Under the pieces are notes generated by a model. The model made no database searches and had not been told where the DNA came from. It worked only from the letters and a program-made list of their open reading frames with translations. Below are positions 1 to 8,113 of a stretch of DNA of 64,000 bases, one piece after another. Made by a program: the position numbers and the translations under genes. Each line of letters opens with the position of its first letter. Position 1 is the first letter of the stretch. Source of the DNA: Citromicrobium sp. JLT1363 (GTDB lineage Bacteria; Pseudomonadota; Alphaproteobacteria; Sphingomonadales; Sphingomonadaceae). The DNA is taken from assembly GCF_000186705.1 (NCBI RefSeq), contig NZ_AEUE01000008.1:226123-290122 (forward strand), written 5' to 3'.

Positions 1-183
1 ATCCGCTTCTACGCGGGCGCTCCGGTTACGGCCGAAGGTGGAGACAAGCTGGGCACGATCTGCATCATCGATCGCAAGCCGAGGCACGATTTCAGCGAGG
101 CGGACAGGGAAGCCCTGGCCAACCTGGCGGCCGAAGTCAGCCGGATGCTGGGATCGACCAAAGAAATGGCCCGCTCCGGCTAG
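1..183 (+). CDS. GAF-domain protein, C-terminal fragment (partial at window edge)
   Basis: Frame 1 is open from the first base to a TAG at 181-183, giving the last 60 residues of a protein that begins outside the window. The segment reads FYAGAPV, then LGTICIIDRKPR, then a helix rich in Glu and Leu. This is the usual end of a GAF domain of the kind found in bacterial sensor kinases and diguanylate cyclases. The downstream gene starts 3 bp later, so the two are probably co-transcribed. The upstream domains are not visible, so it could be a stand-alone GAF sensor or the tail of a longer signalling protein. Confidence 0.75.
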   Translation: MRFYAGAPVTAEGGDKLGTICIIDRKPRHDFSEADREALANLAAEVSRMLGSTKEMARSG

Positions 184-186
184 GAC

Positions 187-1524
187 ATGAGCGGGAGCGC
201 ATCCATCCGCGCAGGCAGAGCATCGGGTCCGTTGATTTGGGGCGGGCTGCTGGCCAGGCTTCCGGTGCAAATCCTTGGCCTTGCGCTGGGATATGCCCTG
301 CTCGGCTGGATCGGCCAGCAGCTGGCACCGCCGCCCGGCTTTGCTTCGCTCATCTGGCCGGCAGCCGGTCTCGCCATCGCTGGCATCGCTGCTCTGGGCT
401 ACCGTGTCTGGCCGGGGGTGTTTCTGGGCGCGTGGTGCGTCAATGCAATTGCGGCTGGGTCCGTAGAGCTTCAACCCGATGCAACCGTGTTGCTGAATGC
501 CACTCTGATCGCGGCCGGCTCGACCCTGCAGGCCGTTCTGGGGGGGTACTGGATACGGAGCCGCGCGGGTTTCCCGCTCAGGTTGGAGGGGCCCCGGGAA
601 CTCGGGCGGCTCCTCTTGTTGGTCGGTCCGCTGACCTGTCTTGTCGGTGCCACCGTCGGAACGGCGACGCTTTTCGTAAGCGGCGTCGTGTCCCAGAGCG
701 ACCTGCTGAACTTCTGGGTGCACTGGTGGGGCGGCGACATGGGCGGCGTTTTGATTATCGTCCCGCTTCTGTTCCTCGCGCCCTGGAGCCGTGGCGCTGT
801 CCGCTGGCGAGGCCAAACGCTCTCACCATTCTCGACCCTCGCTTTCATCGCCATTCTGGTGCTGCTGTGCGCGACCTTGGCCGCGTGGCGGCTGAACATG
901 GAGGCGGCTTACGAACGCAGTCAGACGTCCTTCGAATCGCTTGCGGCAGATAGCCGCCAAGCGCTCGACCATCGGTTGCAATCCTATCGCCAGGCCCTCG
1001 ATGGCGGCGCGGCCCTTTTCGAGGCATCCGATGAGGTTACCCCGGAACAATGGCGCGTCTACACCTCGGTCCTCGACTTCTCGCAGACCCTTCCCGGCAT
1101 CAGCGGTATCGGTTTCATCGAGCCCGTTCGCGCGGGGGAGGAGCAGGCGTTTCTCGATAGCCTGGCCGCCAGGGGGCGCGATGATCTCGACATCCATCCG
1201 CTGACCGATCGCGACGAGAGATTCGTCATCGTGGCGATCGAACCGCAAGCCGACAACGTTGAGGCCATCGGCCTCGACATCGCGTTCGAGAAAAATCGCA
1301 GAGCTGCGGCACGCAACGCGCGCGATACCGGCAGGGCAACGATCACGAAGCGTATCCTCCTCGTTCAGGACGAGACGGAAAGCCCCGGATTTCTGCTGCT
1401 GCGTCCGCTGTACAGGCCGGGGCTGGCGACAGATACGGTGGAGGAGCGCCGTGCGGCGTTTGAGGGGTGGATATATGCCCCTTTCGTGGGCTCGCGTTTC
1501 ATGTCCGACCTCACGCCCAGCTAG
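187..1524 (+). CDS. MASE1-CHASE sensor part of a giant hybrid histidine kinase, ended by an in-frame TAG
   Basis: This 445-residue product starts with a hydrophobic MASE1-type integral membrane sensor (about residues 15-235). A further membrane helix and a periplasmic CHASE-type domain (about 250-445) follow. The CHASE domain is cut by TAG at 1522-1524. The same frame continues without another stop through the missing end of the CHASE domain, a second membrane helix and a complete kinase up to 4551. As one gene it would encode about 1,454 residues. A CAG-to-TAG change, a sequencing error or readthrough would all explain it. As it stands this half is a sensor without a kinase. It follows the GAF gene by 3 bp. 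Confidence 0.8.
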   Translation: MSGSASIRAGRASGPLIWGGLLARLPVQILGLALGYALLGWIGQQLAPPPGFASLIWPAAGLAIAGIAALGYRVWPGVFLGAWCVNAIAAGSVELQPDATVLLNATLIAAGSTLQAVLGGYWIRSRAGFPLRLEGPRELGRLLLLVGPLTCLVGATVGTATLFVSGVVSQSDLLNFWVHWWGGDMGGVLIIVPLLFLAPWSRGAVRWRGQTLSPFSTLAFIAILVLLCATLAAWRLNMEAAYERSQTSFESLAADSRQALDHRLQSYRQALDGGAALFEASDEVTPEQWRVYTSVLDFSQTLPGISGIGFIEPVRAGEEQAFLDSLAARGRDDLDIHPLTDRDERFVIVAIEPQADNVEAIGLDIAFEKNRRAAARNARDTGRATITKRILLVQDETESPGFLLLRPLYRPGLATDTVEERRAAFEGWIYAPFVGSRFMSDLTPS

Positions 1525-1650
1525 GGAAAGCTGTTCGACATTGCCGTCTTCGATGGCGCGCGGCCCACCCCGGAAAAGCTCATTTTCAGCAGCTCCGACA
1601 CACGGGAAAGCGAAGCGTCGTCCGCCTTTACCGTCCAGCGGACGTTCAAG

Positions 1651-4551
1651 GTGATGGAACAGACCTGGACGGTCGTGTGGACCAGCACCCCGGCGTTCGA
1701 GCGCGGCGTTGTGACGCGTGAAGCCAGTCTCGTACTGATTGGGGGCCTGCTGCTCACGCTCATTTTTGCGGGGTTGCTGTTCAGGGGTTCGCGCCGCGAA
1801 GCCTATATCGAGTCGCAGGTCGAACAGCGCACCCGCGAACTCGAGGAGACCGTGTCCGCACTGGCGGAGAGCGAGCGGCGGTTCGGCGATCTTGCAGGTC
1901 TTTCTCCAGCAGGCATATTCCGAACGGATGCCTATGGGTTCTGCACCTATGTCAACGAAGCGTGGCTCAAGGTGACCGGGCTGAGCGCCTCTCAGGCATT
2001 GGGTGCAGGCTGGCTCGATGCGGTCCATCCCGACCTTAGAGAAGACGTGAAGCGGGATTGGCTCGATGCCGTCCAGTCAGGTACGCAGTGGCGCTGCAAG
2101 CTGCAGTTCCTGAAGCCGGATGATATTGTCTCATGGGTGGACCTGATCGCCGCCCCGCGGATCGGCGACGACGGCGAAGTGCAAGGCTTCATCGGCGTTG
2201 CGATCGATATCACCGAACAGAAGTTGGCGACGGACGCGCTGAAGGAAAGCGAAGGGCGTTTCCAATCGCTGGCGAGCTTTTCGCCAGCAGGTATTTTCCG
2301 CACGGACAGCGAGGGAGCCTCCTACTACGTCAATCCCGCATGGTGCGAGATGGCCGGCCTGACAGAGGCAGAAGCGATGGGCACGGGCTGGAGCAGGGCC
2401 GTCCACCACGACGATGTGGACGGCCTGCTCCAGCGCTGGACTGCAGCCGTGGATCGAGGGAAGCCATACCGGGGCGAGTTTCGCTGGCTGCATCCGGACG
2501 GTTCGATCGTTTGGGTCGATGCCGTCGCGCAGCCCGAATTCGACGATGATGGAAACGTGCGCGGATACATCGGCGTGGTCATCGATGTATCCGATCGCAA
2601 GCGCTTCGAAAAGGAGATCGCCGACCGGGACAACCAGCTGGCAATGCTGGCGGAAAATGCCACCGATGCGGTATTTCGCGTCGAGCTGGACGGAACGTGC
2701 CTCTATGCGTCACCCTCGGCAAAAGACGTGCTGGGCGTGCCGAGCGAGCACTTGATCGGCACCAACGCACTCGATGGCTTCCACCCGGAAGACCAGGAAC
2801 GGATGCACACCTTGTTCGACGATCTGCGTTCCGGGCGGATCAAGCAGATTGTCGCTGCCTACAGGTGGCGATCGGCCAAGGAAGACGAATATCGTTGGCT
2901 GGAAGCCAATGCGGGGCTCGTCAAAGACCCGCAGAGCGATGAGGCAAAAGAGGTTTCGGTATCTATCCGGGACATTGGCGACCGCAAGAAGATGGAGCTG
3001 GACCTGGTCGCTGCCCGCCAGAATGCAGAGACGGCCGCCGCCGCCAAAGCCACTTTCCTTGCGAATATGAGCCACGAGATCCGCACGCCGATGAATGGCG
3101 TGGTCGGCTTTACCGAATTGCTGCTCGCCGGAGAGCTGTCGCCCGAACAGCGAGAGAATGCGCAGATCATCGCGGATTCGGGCCGGGCGATGATGCAGAT
3201 TCTCAACGACATTCTCGATGTTTCCAAGACCGATGCGGGTCAGATGAAGATCGTCCGGGAGCCGATCGACCTGCGCCACAAGCTGCAGTCGTGCATGAGG
3301 CTGCTGGAGCCGACCGCCCGCCAGAAGGGGCTCAAGTTCGACCTCCTGATTGATGAGGATGTTCCATCCCGCGTGATGGCGGATCCACTGCGATTGCGGC
3401 AGATCCTGACCAATCTGGTCGGTAACGCGATCAAATTCACGGCCAAGGGTGTAGTAAACTGCCGCGTTTCGATGGAGCAGGGGCCGGAAAATCAGGAAAC
3501 GCTATGCATCGCAGTGGAGGATTCGGGGATCGGCATACCGCCGGACCGGCTGGACGCCATTTTCCGTGAGTTCAGCCAGGCCGATGAATCCACCGCTCGC
3601 ATATACGGAGGCACCGGCCTCGGCCTGACGATCAGCAACGAGCTTGCGAAGATGATGGACGGCGAATTGCTGGTCAGCAGCGAAGAAGGCCATGGCTCGG
3701 TCTTCACCCTGCGGCTCCCGCTTCTGCGGGCGGATGGCGATCGGATCGAACTGGCCAGGACACCGCGCAGCGAACGCGCACTCACTTTCGCCAGGCCGCC
3801 TCGCATCCTTGTCGCCGAAGACCATGACATCAACCAGGCCCTCATCATCTCCATGGCCAGCCGCATCGGATTGGCGGTCGACATTGCCGAGAATGGTGAG
3901 GAAGTGGTGCGCTTGGTCACCGATGCGCAAGCAGCCAGCAAACCTTACGATCTGATACTGATGGACGTTCAGATGCCCATCATGGATGGTCTGGAGGCCA
4001 CGCGGACATTGCGGGACGCCGGCATTACCCCGGAAGAACTGCCGATCCTGGCGCAGACCGCCAATGCCTACAGCGACGACGTTGAGCGTTGTCTTGCAGC
4101 GGGGATGCAGGGACATCTGGCGAAGCCGATCCGGATGCGCAGCCTGAAGGCCGCGATCAAGGAATGGCTGCCCGTCGATCTCTTCCGCGAGGCAGCGCCC
4201 CGTTCGGAGCAGAAGGCTCCGCACAATCCGGAAGAAGCGCTGGTGAAGAGTTATGCGGAGCGGCGCGAGACGACGTTCGAGGCGCTCGACCAACTGGACG
4301 CGACCAACCCGCTAGACCGGGGCGAAGTCGAAGCGGTGGCGCAGATGCTGCACAAGCTGGCTGGTACCGCCGGGATGTTCGGCGAGGCAGAACTCGGCGA
4401 GGTGGCGCGCGCGCAGGAGCAGGCCATGCTCGATGCCGAAGAAGAGGACATGAGCGCGGTCGTTCGAACGGCGCAGAAAGTATTCGCCAAGTGGAAACTG
4501 GTTGAAGCGCCGACCACGCTGTTCAGTGGCGCGGGTGACGCTTCATCGTGA
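1651..4551 (+). CDS. Hybrid histidine kinase: PAS x3, HisKA, HATPase, REC, Hpt (3' part of the split gene)
   Basis: This is the second half of the interrupted gene, in the same frame as the MASE1-CHASE half. The sequence from 1525 on completes the CHASE domain. A membrane helix (about residues 28-45) is followed by three PAS domains (about 75-185, 195-310 and 325-440). HisKA comes next with H475 in SHEIRTP, then HATPase with N, G1 (DSGIGIP) and G2 (GGTGLGL) boxes. The receiver domain has the LMDVQMP aspartate at D772, and a C-terminal Hpt has H901 in HKLAGTAG. All phosphorelay residues are intact, so a protein reinitiated near 1651 (GTG) or 1654 (ATG) could still be a membrane-anchored kinase. 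No strong ribosome site precedes these codons. Confidence 0.8.
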   Translation: MMEQTWTVVWTSTPAFERGVVTREASLVLIGGLLLTLIFAGLLFRGSRREAYIESQVEQRTRELEETVSALAESERRFGDLAGLSPAGIFRTDAYGFCTYVNEAWLKVTGLSASQALGAGWLDAVHPDLREDVKRDWLDAVQSGTQWRCKLQFLKPDDIVSWVDLIAAPRIGDDGEVQGFIGVAIDITEQKLATDALKESEGRFQSLASFSPAGIFRTDSEGASYYVNPAWCEMAGLTEAEAMGTGWSRAVHHDDVDGLLQRWTAAVDRGKPYRGEFRWLHPDGSIVWVDAVAQPEFDDDGNVRGYIGVVIDVSDRKRFEKEIADRDNQLAMLAENATDAVFRVELDGTCLYASPSAKDVLGVPSEHLIGTNALDGFHPEDQERMHTLFDDLRSGRIKQIVAAYRWRSAKEDEYRWLEANAGLVKDPQSDEAKEVSVSIRDIGDRKKMELDLVAARQNAETAAAAKATFLANMSHEIRTPMNGVVGFTELLLAGELSPEQRENAQIIADSGRAMMQILNDILDVSKTDAGQMKIVREPIDLRHKLQSCMRLLEPTARQKGLKFDLLIDEDVPSRVMADPLRLRQILTNLVGNAIKFTAKGVVNCRVSMEQGPENQETLCIAVEDSGIGIPPDRLDAIFREFSQADESTARIYGGTGLGLTISNELAKMMDGELLVSSEEGHGSVFTLRLPLLRADGDRIELARTPRSERALTFARPPRILVAEDHDINQALIISMASRIGLAVDIAENGEEVVRLVTDAQAASKPYDLILMDVQMPIMDGLEATRTLRDAGITPEELPILAQTANAYSDDVERCLAAGMQGHLAKPIRMRSLKAAIKEWLPVDLFREAAPRSEQKAPHNPEEALVKSYAERRETTFEALDQLDATNPLDRGEVEAVAQMLHKLAGTAGMFGEAELGEVARAQEQAMLDAEEEDMSAVVRTAQKVFAKWKLVEAPTTLFSGAGDASS

Positions 4552-4650
4552 GCGGGTAAAACACCAGATTGATCGGGATTCCGGATAATCGCCGTCGATG
4601 CAGACCGGCCCTGATTGTCCAGGATTTATCATCCGTCTTGGCCATGTTTA

Positions 4651-4664
4651 AACCGCAGGCGGTT
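4651..4664. repeat. Short inverted repeat upstream of the PAS-REC-Hpt gene
   Basis: AACCGCAGGCGGTT has perfect 6-bp arms around a 2-bp centre. It lies 63 bp before the start codon at 4727, in the 175-bp gap after the hybrid kinase. It has the form of a small dimeric operator. No T-run follows, so it does not look like a terminator. Its role is unknown. Confidence 0.4.
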
Positions 4665-4726
4665 ACTGTTTACGAGACGCTCACAGAACTGGCGGTGACG
4701 CCGCGATTGACAGATGGAGATTGCAG

Positions 4727-6394
4727 ATGGTCAGCGACTGGGCTGATCTTCCACCTGAAGCGCAGATAGAGCTGCTGTCACGCCGCCTCACGCGCGCGGA
4801 GAGGGCGCTCGAGGACGCGGAAACGATGCTCGACCAGCGCATGCGCGAGCTCGACCGTGCAAACAGGGATTTGCGCCAGCGCGAAAGTGAGCTTGTCGAA
4901 CGGCTCGATATCGAGAACCAGAAGCTCTTGAATGCGCAGCGTCTCGCCGAGCTGGCGACCATCTACGTCGAGCACGGTCGCCATTTCACGGCATCTGCGA
5001 ACTTCGCGGTGCTTCTGGGCTATCCTGAAGGAACGATCATCAGCAAGAAGCGGCTGGGCGAGGCGATCCATCCGCTCGACCGAAAGCGTTTCACAAGCGT
5101 TGCACGCAACGCCTTCGCCTCGCTCGAGCCGGACAGGGATCATACCTTCCAGCATCGCATCCTTCGGCCCGACGGAGAGGTGCGCTGGCTCGATTGGCAC
5201 GTACGGCGCGAGAGCACGCCCGTTGAGGATCAGTTTGTCGTGTTCGCCACCGCGCGCGATGTCACCGAAAGCCGTACCAATGCCCGCCGCGTCCGCGCCC
5301 TGCAGTTGCGGGCCGAGCGCCGGGTGAAGGAACTGGACCGGCTCACAGACGCACTTCGTCTGGCGCAGGCGGAGACGGGCAGGGCGCTGGAGAAGAGAAA
5401 CCGCTTCATTTCCGAGATGGCCCACCGCATTCGCACCCCCATGGGGGGGCTGACCGGCGCAATGGAGCTGCTGGTCCAGCGCTATCCGGGTGACGAACTC
5501 GCCAACCGGGGCCTGGATGCCGCGGACAATCTGGCGGCGATTGCCGATCAGCTTATTACGACTGCCGATGAGACTGGCACCAGGCAACGTGAAGATCGGC
5601 CAGTGCCCGTCAGCGTTCCGACCACTGAATTCACGGCGCTCCGTACGGCAGATGGCCAAGCGCCAAAGATACTGCTGGCCGAGGATACCGAGAGCAATGC
5701 CTTCGTCATCACCCAGCTGGTCGAGATCATGGGAGGGGAGGTCACTGCGGTGACCAACGGACGCGATGCGGTAGATGCCATCCGCAATGGCGACTTCGAC
5801 GCGGTGCTGATGGATGTGATGATGCCGATCATGACTGGGGAAGAGGCGACGCTCGCCATCAGGGCGCTGCCCGGACCGCAGGCCCGCGTCCCGATCATCG
5901 GCATAAGCGCGCACAGCCTGCAGGCGGAAAGGGAAAGCCTGCTGACCGCGGGCATGTCCCAGTGTCTCGTCAAACCGATCAGGCGCGATGCACTCGATGC
6001 CGCCTTGCGCGCGGCTCTGTCAGCCGACAGCGCGCAAGCTGGGGAAACGGCGCTGTTCGATATCGAGGTTTTCCTCGAAGCATTCCTGGTCCTGCCCCCA
6101 TCCTTTCGCGAAAAGATGCTCCATGCGTTCCGCAAGGATCTGAGAAAGAATGGTGAAAAACTGGTCAGCGCAATCCTCGCCAGCGACGATGAACTTACTG
6201 ACAGGCTTGCCCACAGTCTCAAGGGCATCTGCCTGAACGTTGGCGCTGTCGCGATGGTGACTCAGCTGGGCGAGATCCGCAGCGCACCGGTCGATCAGCG
6301 GGAGAGCCTGGTCGACCCTTTGCAGCACACGATCGCCGCAAGCCTTGCGGCTTGCGACGACCTGTATGGTGAGCGTGTCGCGCATGCTCAGTAA
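4727..6394 (+). CDS. PAS-HisKA-REC-Hpt phosphorelay protein lacking an ATPase domain
   Basis: This is a 555-residue cytoplasmic protein. A coiled coil (about 10-70) leads into a PAS domain (about 75-175). A second coiled coil carries a HisKA-like H-box (MAHRIRTP, H233). Only about 75 residues separate the H-box from the receiver domain (LMDVMMP, D363), so there is no HATPase domain. An Hpt domain follows, with H496 in AHSLKG. It cannot phosphorylate itself and probably relays phosphate from the hybrid kinase just upstream, or acts as a phosphate sink. ATG 4727 has GGAG 7 bp upstream and is preferred to TTG 4721. The 3' end overlaps the convergent EPS gene by 7 bp. Confidence 0.8.
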   Translation: MVSDWADLPPEAQIELLSRRLTRAERALEDAETMLDQRMRELDRANRDLRQRESELVERLDIENQKLLNAQRLAELATIYVEHGRHFTASANFAVLLGYPEGTIISKKRLGEAIHPLDRKRFTSVARNAFASLEPDRDHTFQHRILRPDGEVRWLDWHVRRESTPVEDQFVVFATARDVTESRTNARRVRALQLRAERRVKELDRLTDALRLAQAETGRALEKRNRFISEMAHRIRTPMGGLTGAMELLVQRYPGDELANRGLDAADNLAAIADQLITTADETGTRQREDRPVPVSVPTTEFTALRTADGQAPKILLAEDTESNAFVITQLVEIMGGEVTAVTNGRDAVDAIRNGDFDAVLMDVMMPIMTGEEATLAIRALPGPQARVPIIGISAHSLQAERESLLTAGMSQCLVKPIRRDALDAALRAALSADSAQAGETALFDIEVFLEAFLVLPPSFREKMLHAFRKDLRKNGEKLVSAILASDDELTDRLAHSLKGICLNVGAVAMVTQLGEIRSAPVDQRESLVDPLQHTIAASLAACDDLYGERVAHAQ

Positions 6395-7815
6395 GCACCC
6401 CGACCGGTAGCGACGGCCGGAACCGTGCGCAGCAGCAGCGACAGATCGGTCAGCAGGCCACGCCGGCGCAGGTATGCGCAATCCATGGCCACCTGGCGCC
6501 TGAACGGGATTTCGGCCCGTCCACTGACCTGCCAGATGCAGGTGATGCCCGGCTTGCCGCCCAGTCGGCGCCAGCTCTGCCCGGCGTAGGTCACGACTTC
6601 GGATGGCAAGGCAGGGCGCGGGCCGACCAGCGACATCTCACCCGTCAGCACGTTGATGAGCTGCGGCAATTCGTCGATCGAGGTCCGGCGGATGAAGCGC
6701 CCGACCTTGGTGATGCGCGGATCGTTCTTCATCTTGAAGCAGGTTCCGTCGCGCTCCGAGTGAGCAAGCAGCGCCGCACGCCGCGCTTCGGCATCGGTGT
6801 ACATCGAGCGGAACTTGATCATGCTGAAATTGCGTCCGCGCTCACCGATGCGGGTCTGGCGGAAGAACACCGGGCCGCGATCCTCTAGCCTGATCGCCAG
6901 CGCGACGGCGAGGAAGACCGGACACAGAGCCACCAGCGCCATCGCGGCGATCGCCATGTCGGTGGCGCGCTTGATGGCTGCAGACGCTTTGTCCATCGCA
7001 CCGCGACACTCCAGCGCGTGGCGCGCCGCATGCGCCATGAAAACCGCGTTGCCGACGATATAGCGCTTGGCCAGGCGACGCGGCTCCATTGCGAGGCGCC
7101 ATGCCCATTCGCAGCCGATGGCGCGAACCGCCTTGGGCGCGCGGGGGATGCGGCCCGAGTAGTAATCGAACAGGCCGCCGACGCCGAGGATGACAGGCAC
7201 TTCGATCCGGTGACGGTTCTCGGCAATCCACTTTTCCTGGAGCGGCACGCCGAAGCCGACGAACAGGATCGAGGCGCCGGAGCGATTGATCCGTTCGATC
7301 AGGGCGTCTTCCTGCCCGGCATCGAAATAGCCGTGCCAGGTGCCCGCAATATCGATGCGAGGGAAACTGCGCGCCGCCCATGCTGCGGCACCGTCGGCCA
7401 CGCCATGGTCGCCACCCAGCAGGAAGATCGCCTGGCCGCTATATTCGGCGAATTCGCAGATGTGCGGAAACAGATCGGTCCCGTTGAGGTTCTCGCCCAG
7501 TTCCACGCCCGCCATCCGTGCGGCGAGAGACATGCCGCTGCCATCGGGAAGGATGCGGTCGCTGGCCTCGAGGGCGCGGCGATATCCGGCATCGTTGTAA
7601 AGCGTGTTCACGCAATGGGCGTTGACGAAGTTGACGACCGTGCGCTCTCCGCGAGCGGCGCGCGACACGATCTCGCGCGCGGTATTCTCACGGGTGCCTT
7701 TGACGAGGGTGTGGCCGAACAGATCGACCGTCGGCTGCGCCTCCGCCGCGTTGATCCGCTGCATGAACGCGGCGAAGTCGTAGGTGGTGAATTCGCTTGT
7801 CGGATTATGTCTCAT
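6388..7815 (-). CDS. Fused WecG/TagA/CpsF (GT26) glycosyltransferase and phosphoglycosyl transferase
   Basis: This 475-residue protein joins two enzymes that are usually separate. Residues about 30-265 are a GT26 (WecG/TagA/CpsF) transferase with LPDGSG, LLGG and GVPLQEKW motifs. Residues about 275-475 are a polyprenyl-phosphate sugar-1-phosphate transferase of the WcaJ/GumD C-terminal type. That part has one membrane helix, FKMKNDPRITKVGRFIRRTSIDELPQ split over several motifs (KNDPRITK, RRTSIDELPQ) and LVGPRPALP. It would load the first sugar onto undecaprenyl phosphate and add the second. The start at 7815 has AGAAGGAA 8 bp upstream and lies 35 bp below a consensus sigma-54 promoter. A longer open frame upstream is ignored because it crosses that promoter. 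Confidence 0.88.
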   Translation of the reverse strand: MRHNPTSEFTTYDFAAFMQRINAAEAQPTVDLFGHTLVKGTRENTAREIVSRAARGERTVVNFVNAHCVNTLYNDAGYRRALEASDRILPDGSGMSLAARMAGVELGENLNGTDLFPHICEFAEYSGQAIFLLGGDHGVADGAAAWAARSFPRIDIAGTWHGYFDAGQEDALIERINRSGASILFVGFGVPLQEKWIAENRHRIEVPVILGVGGLFDYYSGRIPRAPKAVRAIGCEWAWRLAMEPRRLAKRYIVGNAVFMAHAARHALECRGAMDKASAAIKRATDMAIAAMALVALCPVFLAVALAIRLEDRGPVFFRQTRIGERGRNFSMIKFRSMYTDAEARRAALLAHSERDGTCFKMKNDPRITKVGRFIRRTSIDELPQLINVLTGEMSLVGPRPALPSEVVTYAGQSWRRLGGKPGITCIWQVSGRAEIPFRRQVAMDCAYLRRRGLLTDLSLLLRTVPAVATGRGAY

Positions 7816-7849
7816 GGAAGCGTTCCTTCTATTGGATGGCTCCCACCCA

Positions 7850-7865
7850 GCAATTGCCGTGCCAA
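7850..7865 (-). promoter_or_regulatory. Sigma-54 (RpoN) promoter for the GT26/PGT fusion gene
   Basis: Read on the minus strand the site is TTGGCACGGCAATTGC. This is a full match to the consensus TGGCACG-N4-TTGC, with GG and GC correctly spaced. The predicted start of transcription is near 7838, giving a leader of about 23 nt to the ATG at 7815. Confidence 0.85.
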
Positions 7866-7937
7866 ATCTTGAAAAGTACGCAATTACAGTGAGATAGAAG
7901 ATACGCATTGGGGCGGCCCCGGTCCCGTTCGATTTCA

Positions 7938-7999
7938 TTTCGCAATTTGCGCGTGCTTGTTTTCGCGGATTGCCACGGGTCGCGTTGCAGAATGCGAAA
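7938..7999. promoter_or_regulatory. Three phased near-palindromes, putative activator (UAS) sites between divergent EPS promoters
   Basis: Three 17-bp sites begin at 7938, 7961 and 7983, 22-23 bp apart (two helical turns). They resemble CTTCGCATTTTGCGAAG, which is perfect in the second cluster at 16894. Site 1 reads TTTCGCAATTTGCGCGT. Site 3 is the motif in the other orientation (TTGCAGAATGCGAAA). Site 2 is the weakest. They lie about 65-130 bp upstream of the sigma-54 promoters on both sides, the usual place for NtrC-type activators. Confidence 0.6.
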
Positions 8000-8062
8000 A
8001 TGCCCACCTCGCTTGTGGGGGGCGGCATCCTCCGGCTATCGAAAAGCCCAGAAAACAGGGAT

Positions 8063-8080
8063 TGGCACAGTCCTTGAAAC
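8063..8080 (+). promoter_or_regulatory. Sigma-54-type promoter for the flippase-glycosyltransferase operon
   Basis: The site is TGGCACAGTCCTTGAAAC: the -24 element is perfect and the -12 element is TTGA instead of TTGC. It is nearly identical to the promoter in front of the Wza-like gene (TGGCACGCTCCTTGAAAC), so the variant is probably functional. The predicted transcript starts near 8089, which rules out the GTG at 8087 and supports ATG 8114. Confidence 0.7.
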
Positions 8081-8113
8081 AATGCGGTGAACCCATTCGA
8101 GGACCCGCATTCA

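Noticed and set aside
4569..4769. 66-codon frame between the two kinase genes
   Set aside because: No ribosome site or motif, and it overlaps the real start of the next gene in another frame.
8087..8113. GTG start of the flippase
   Set aside because: It lies before the predicted sigma-54 transcript start (about 8089); ATG 8114 has its own ribosome site.
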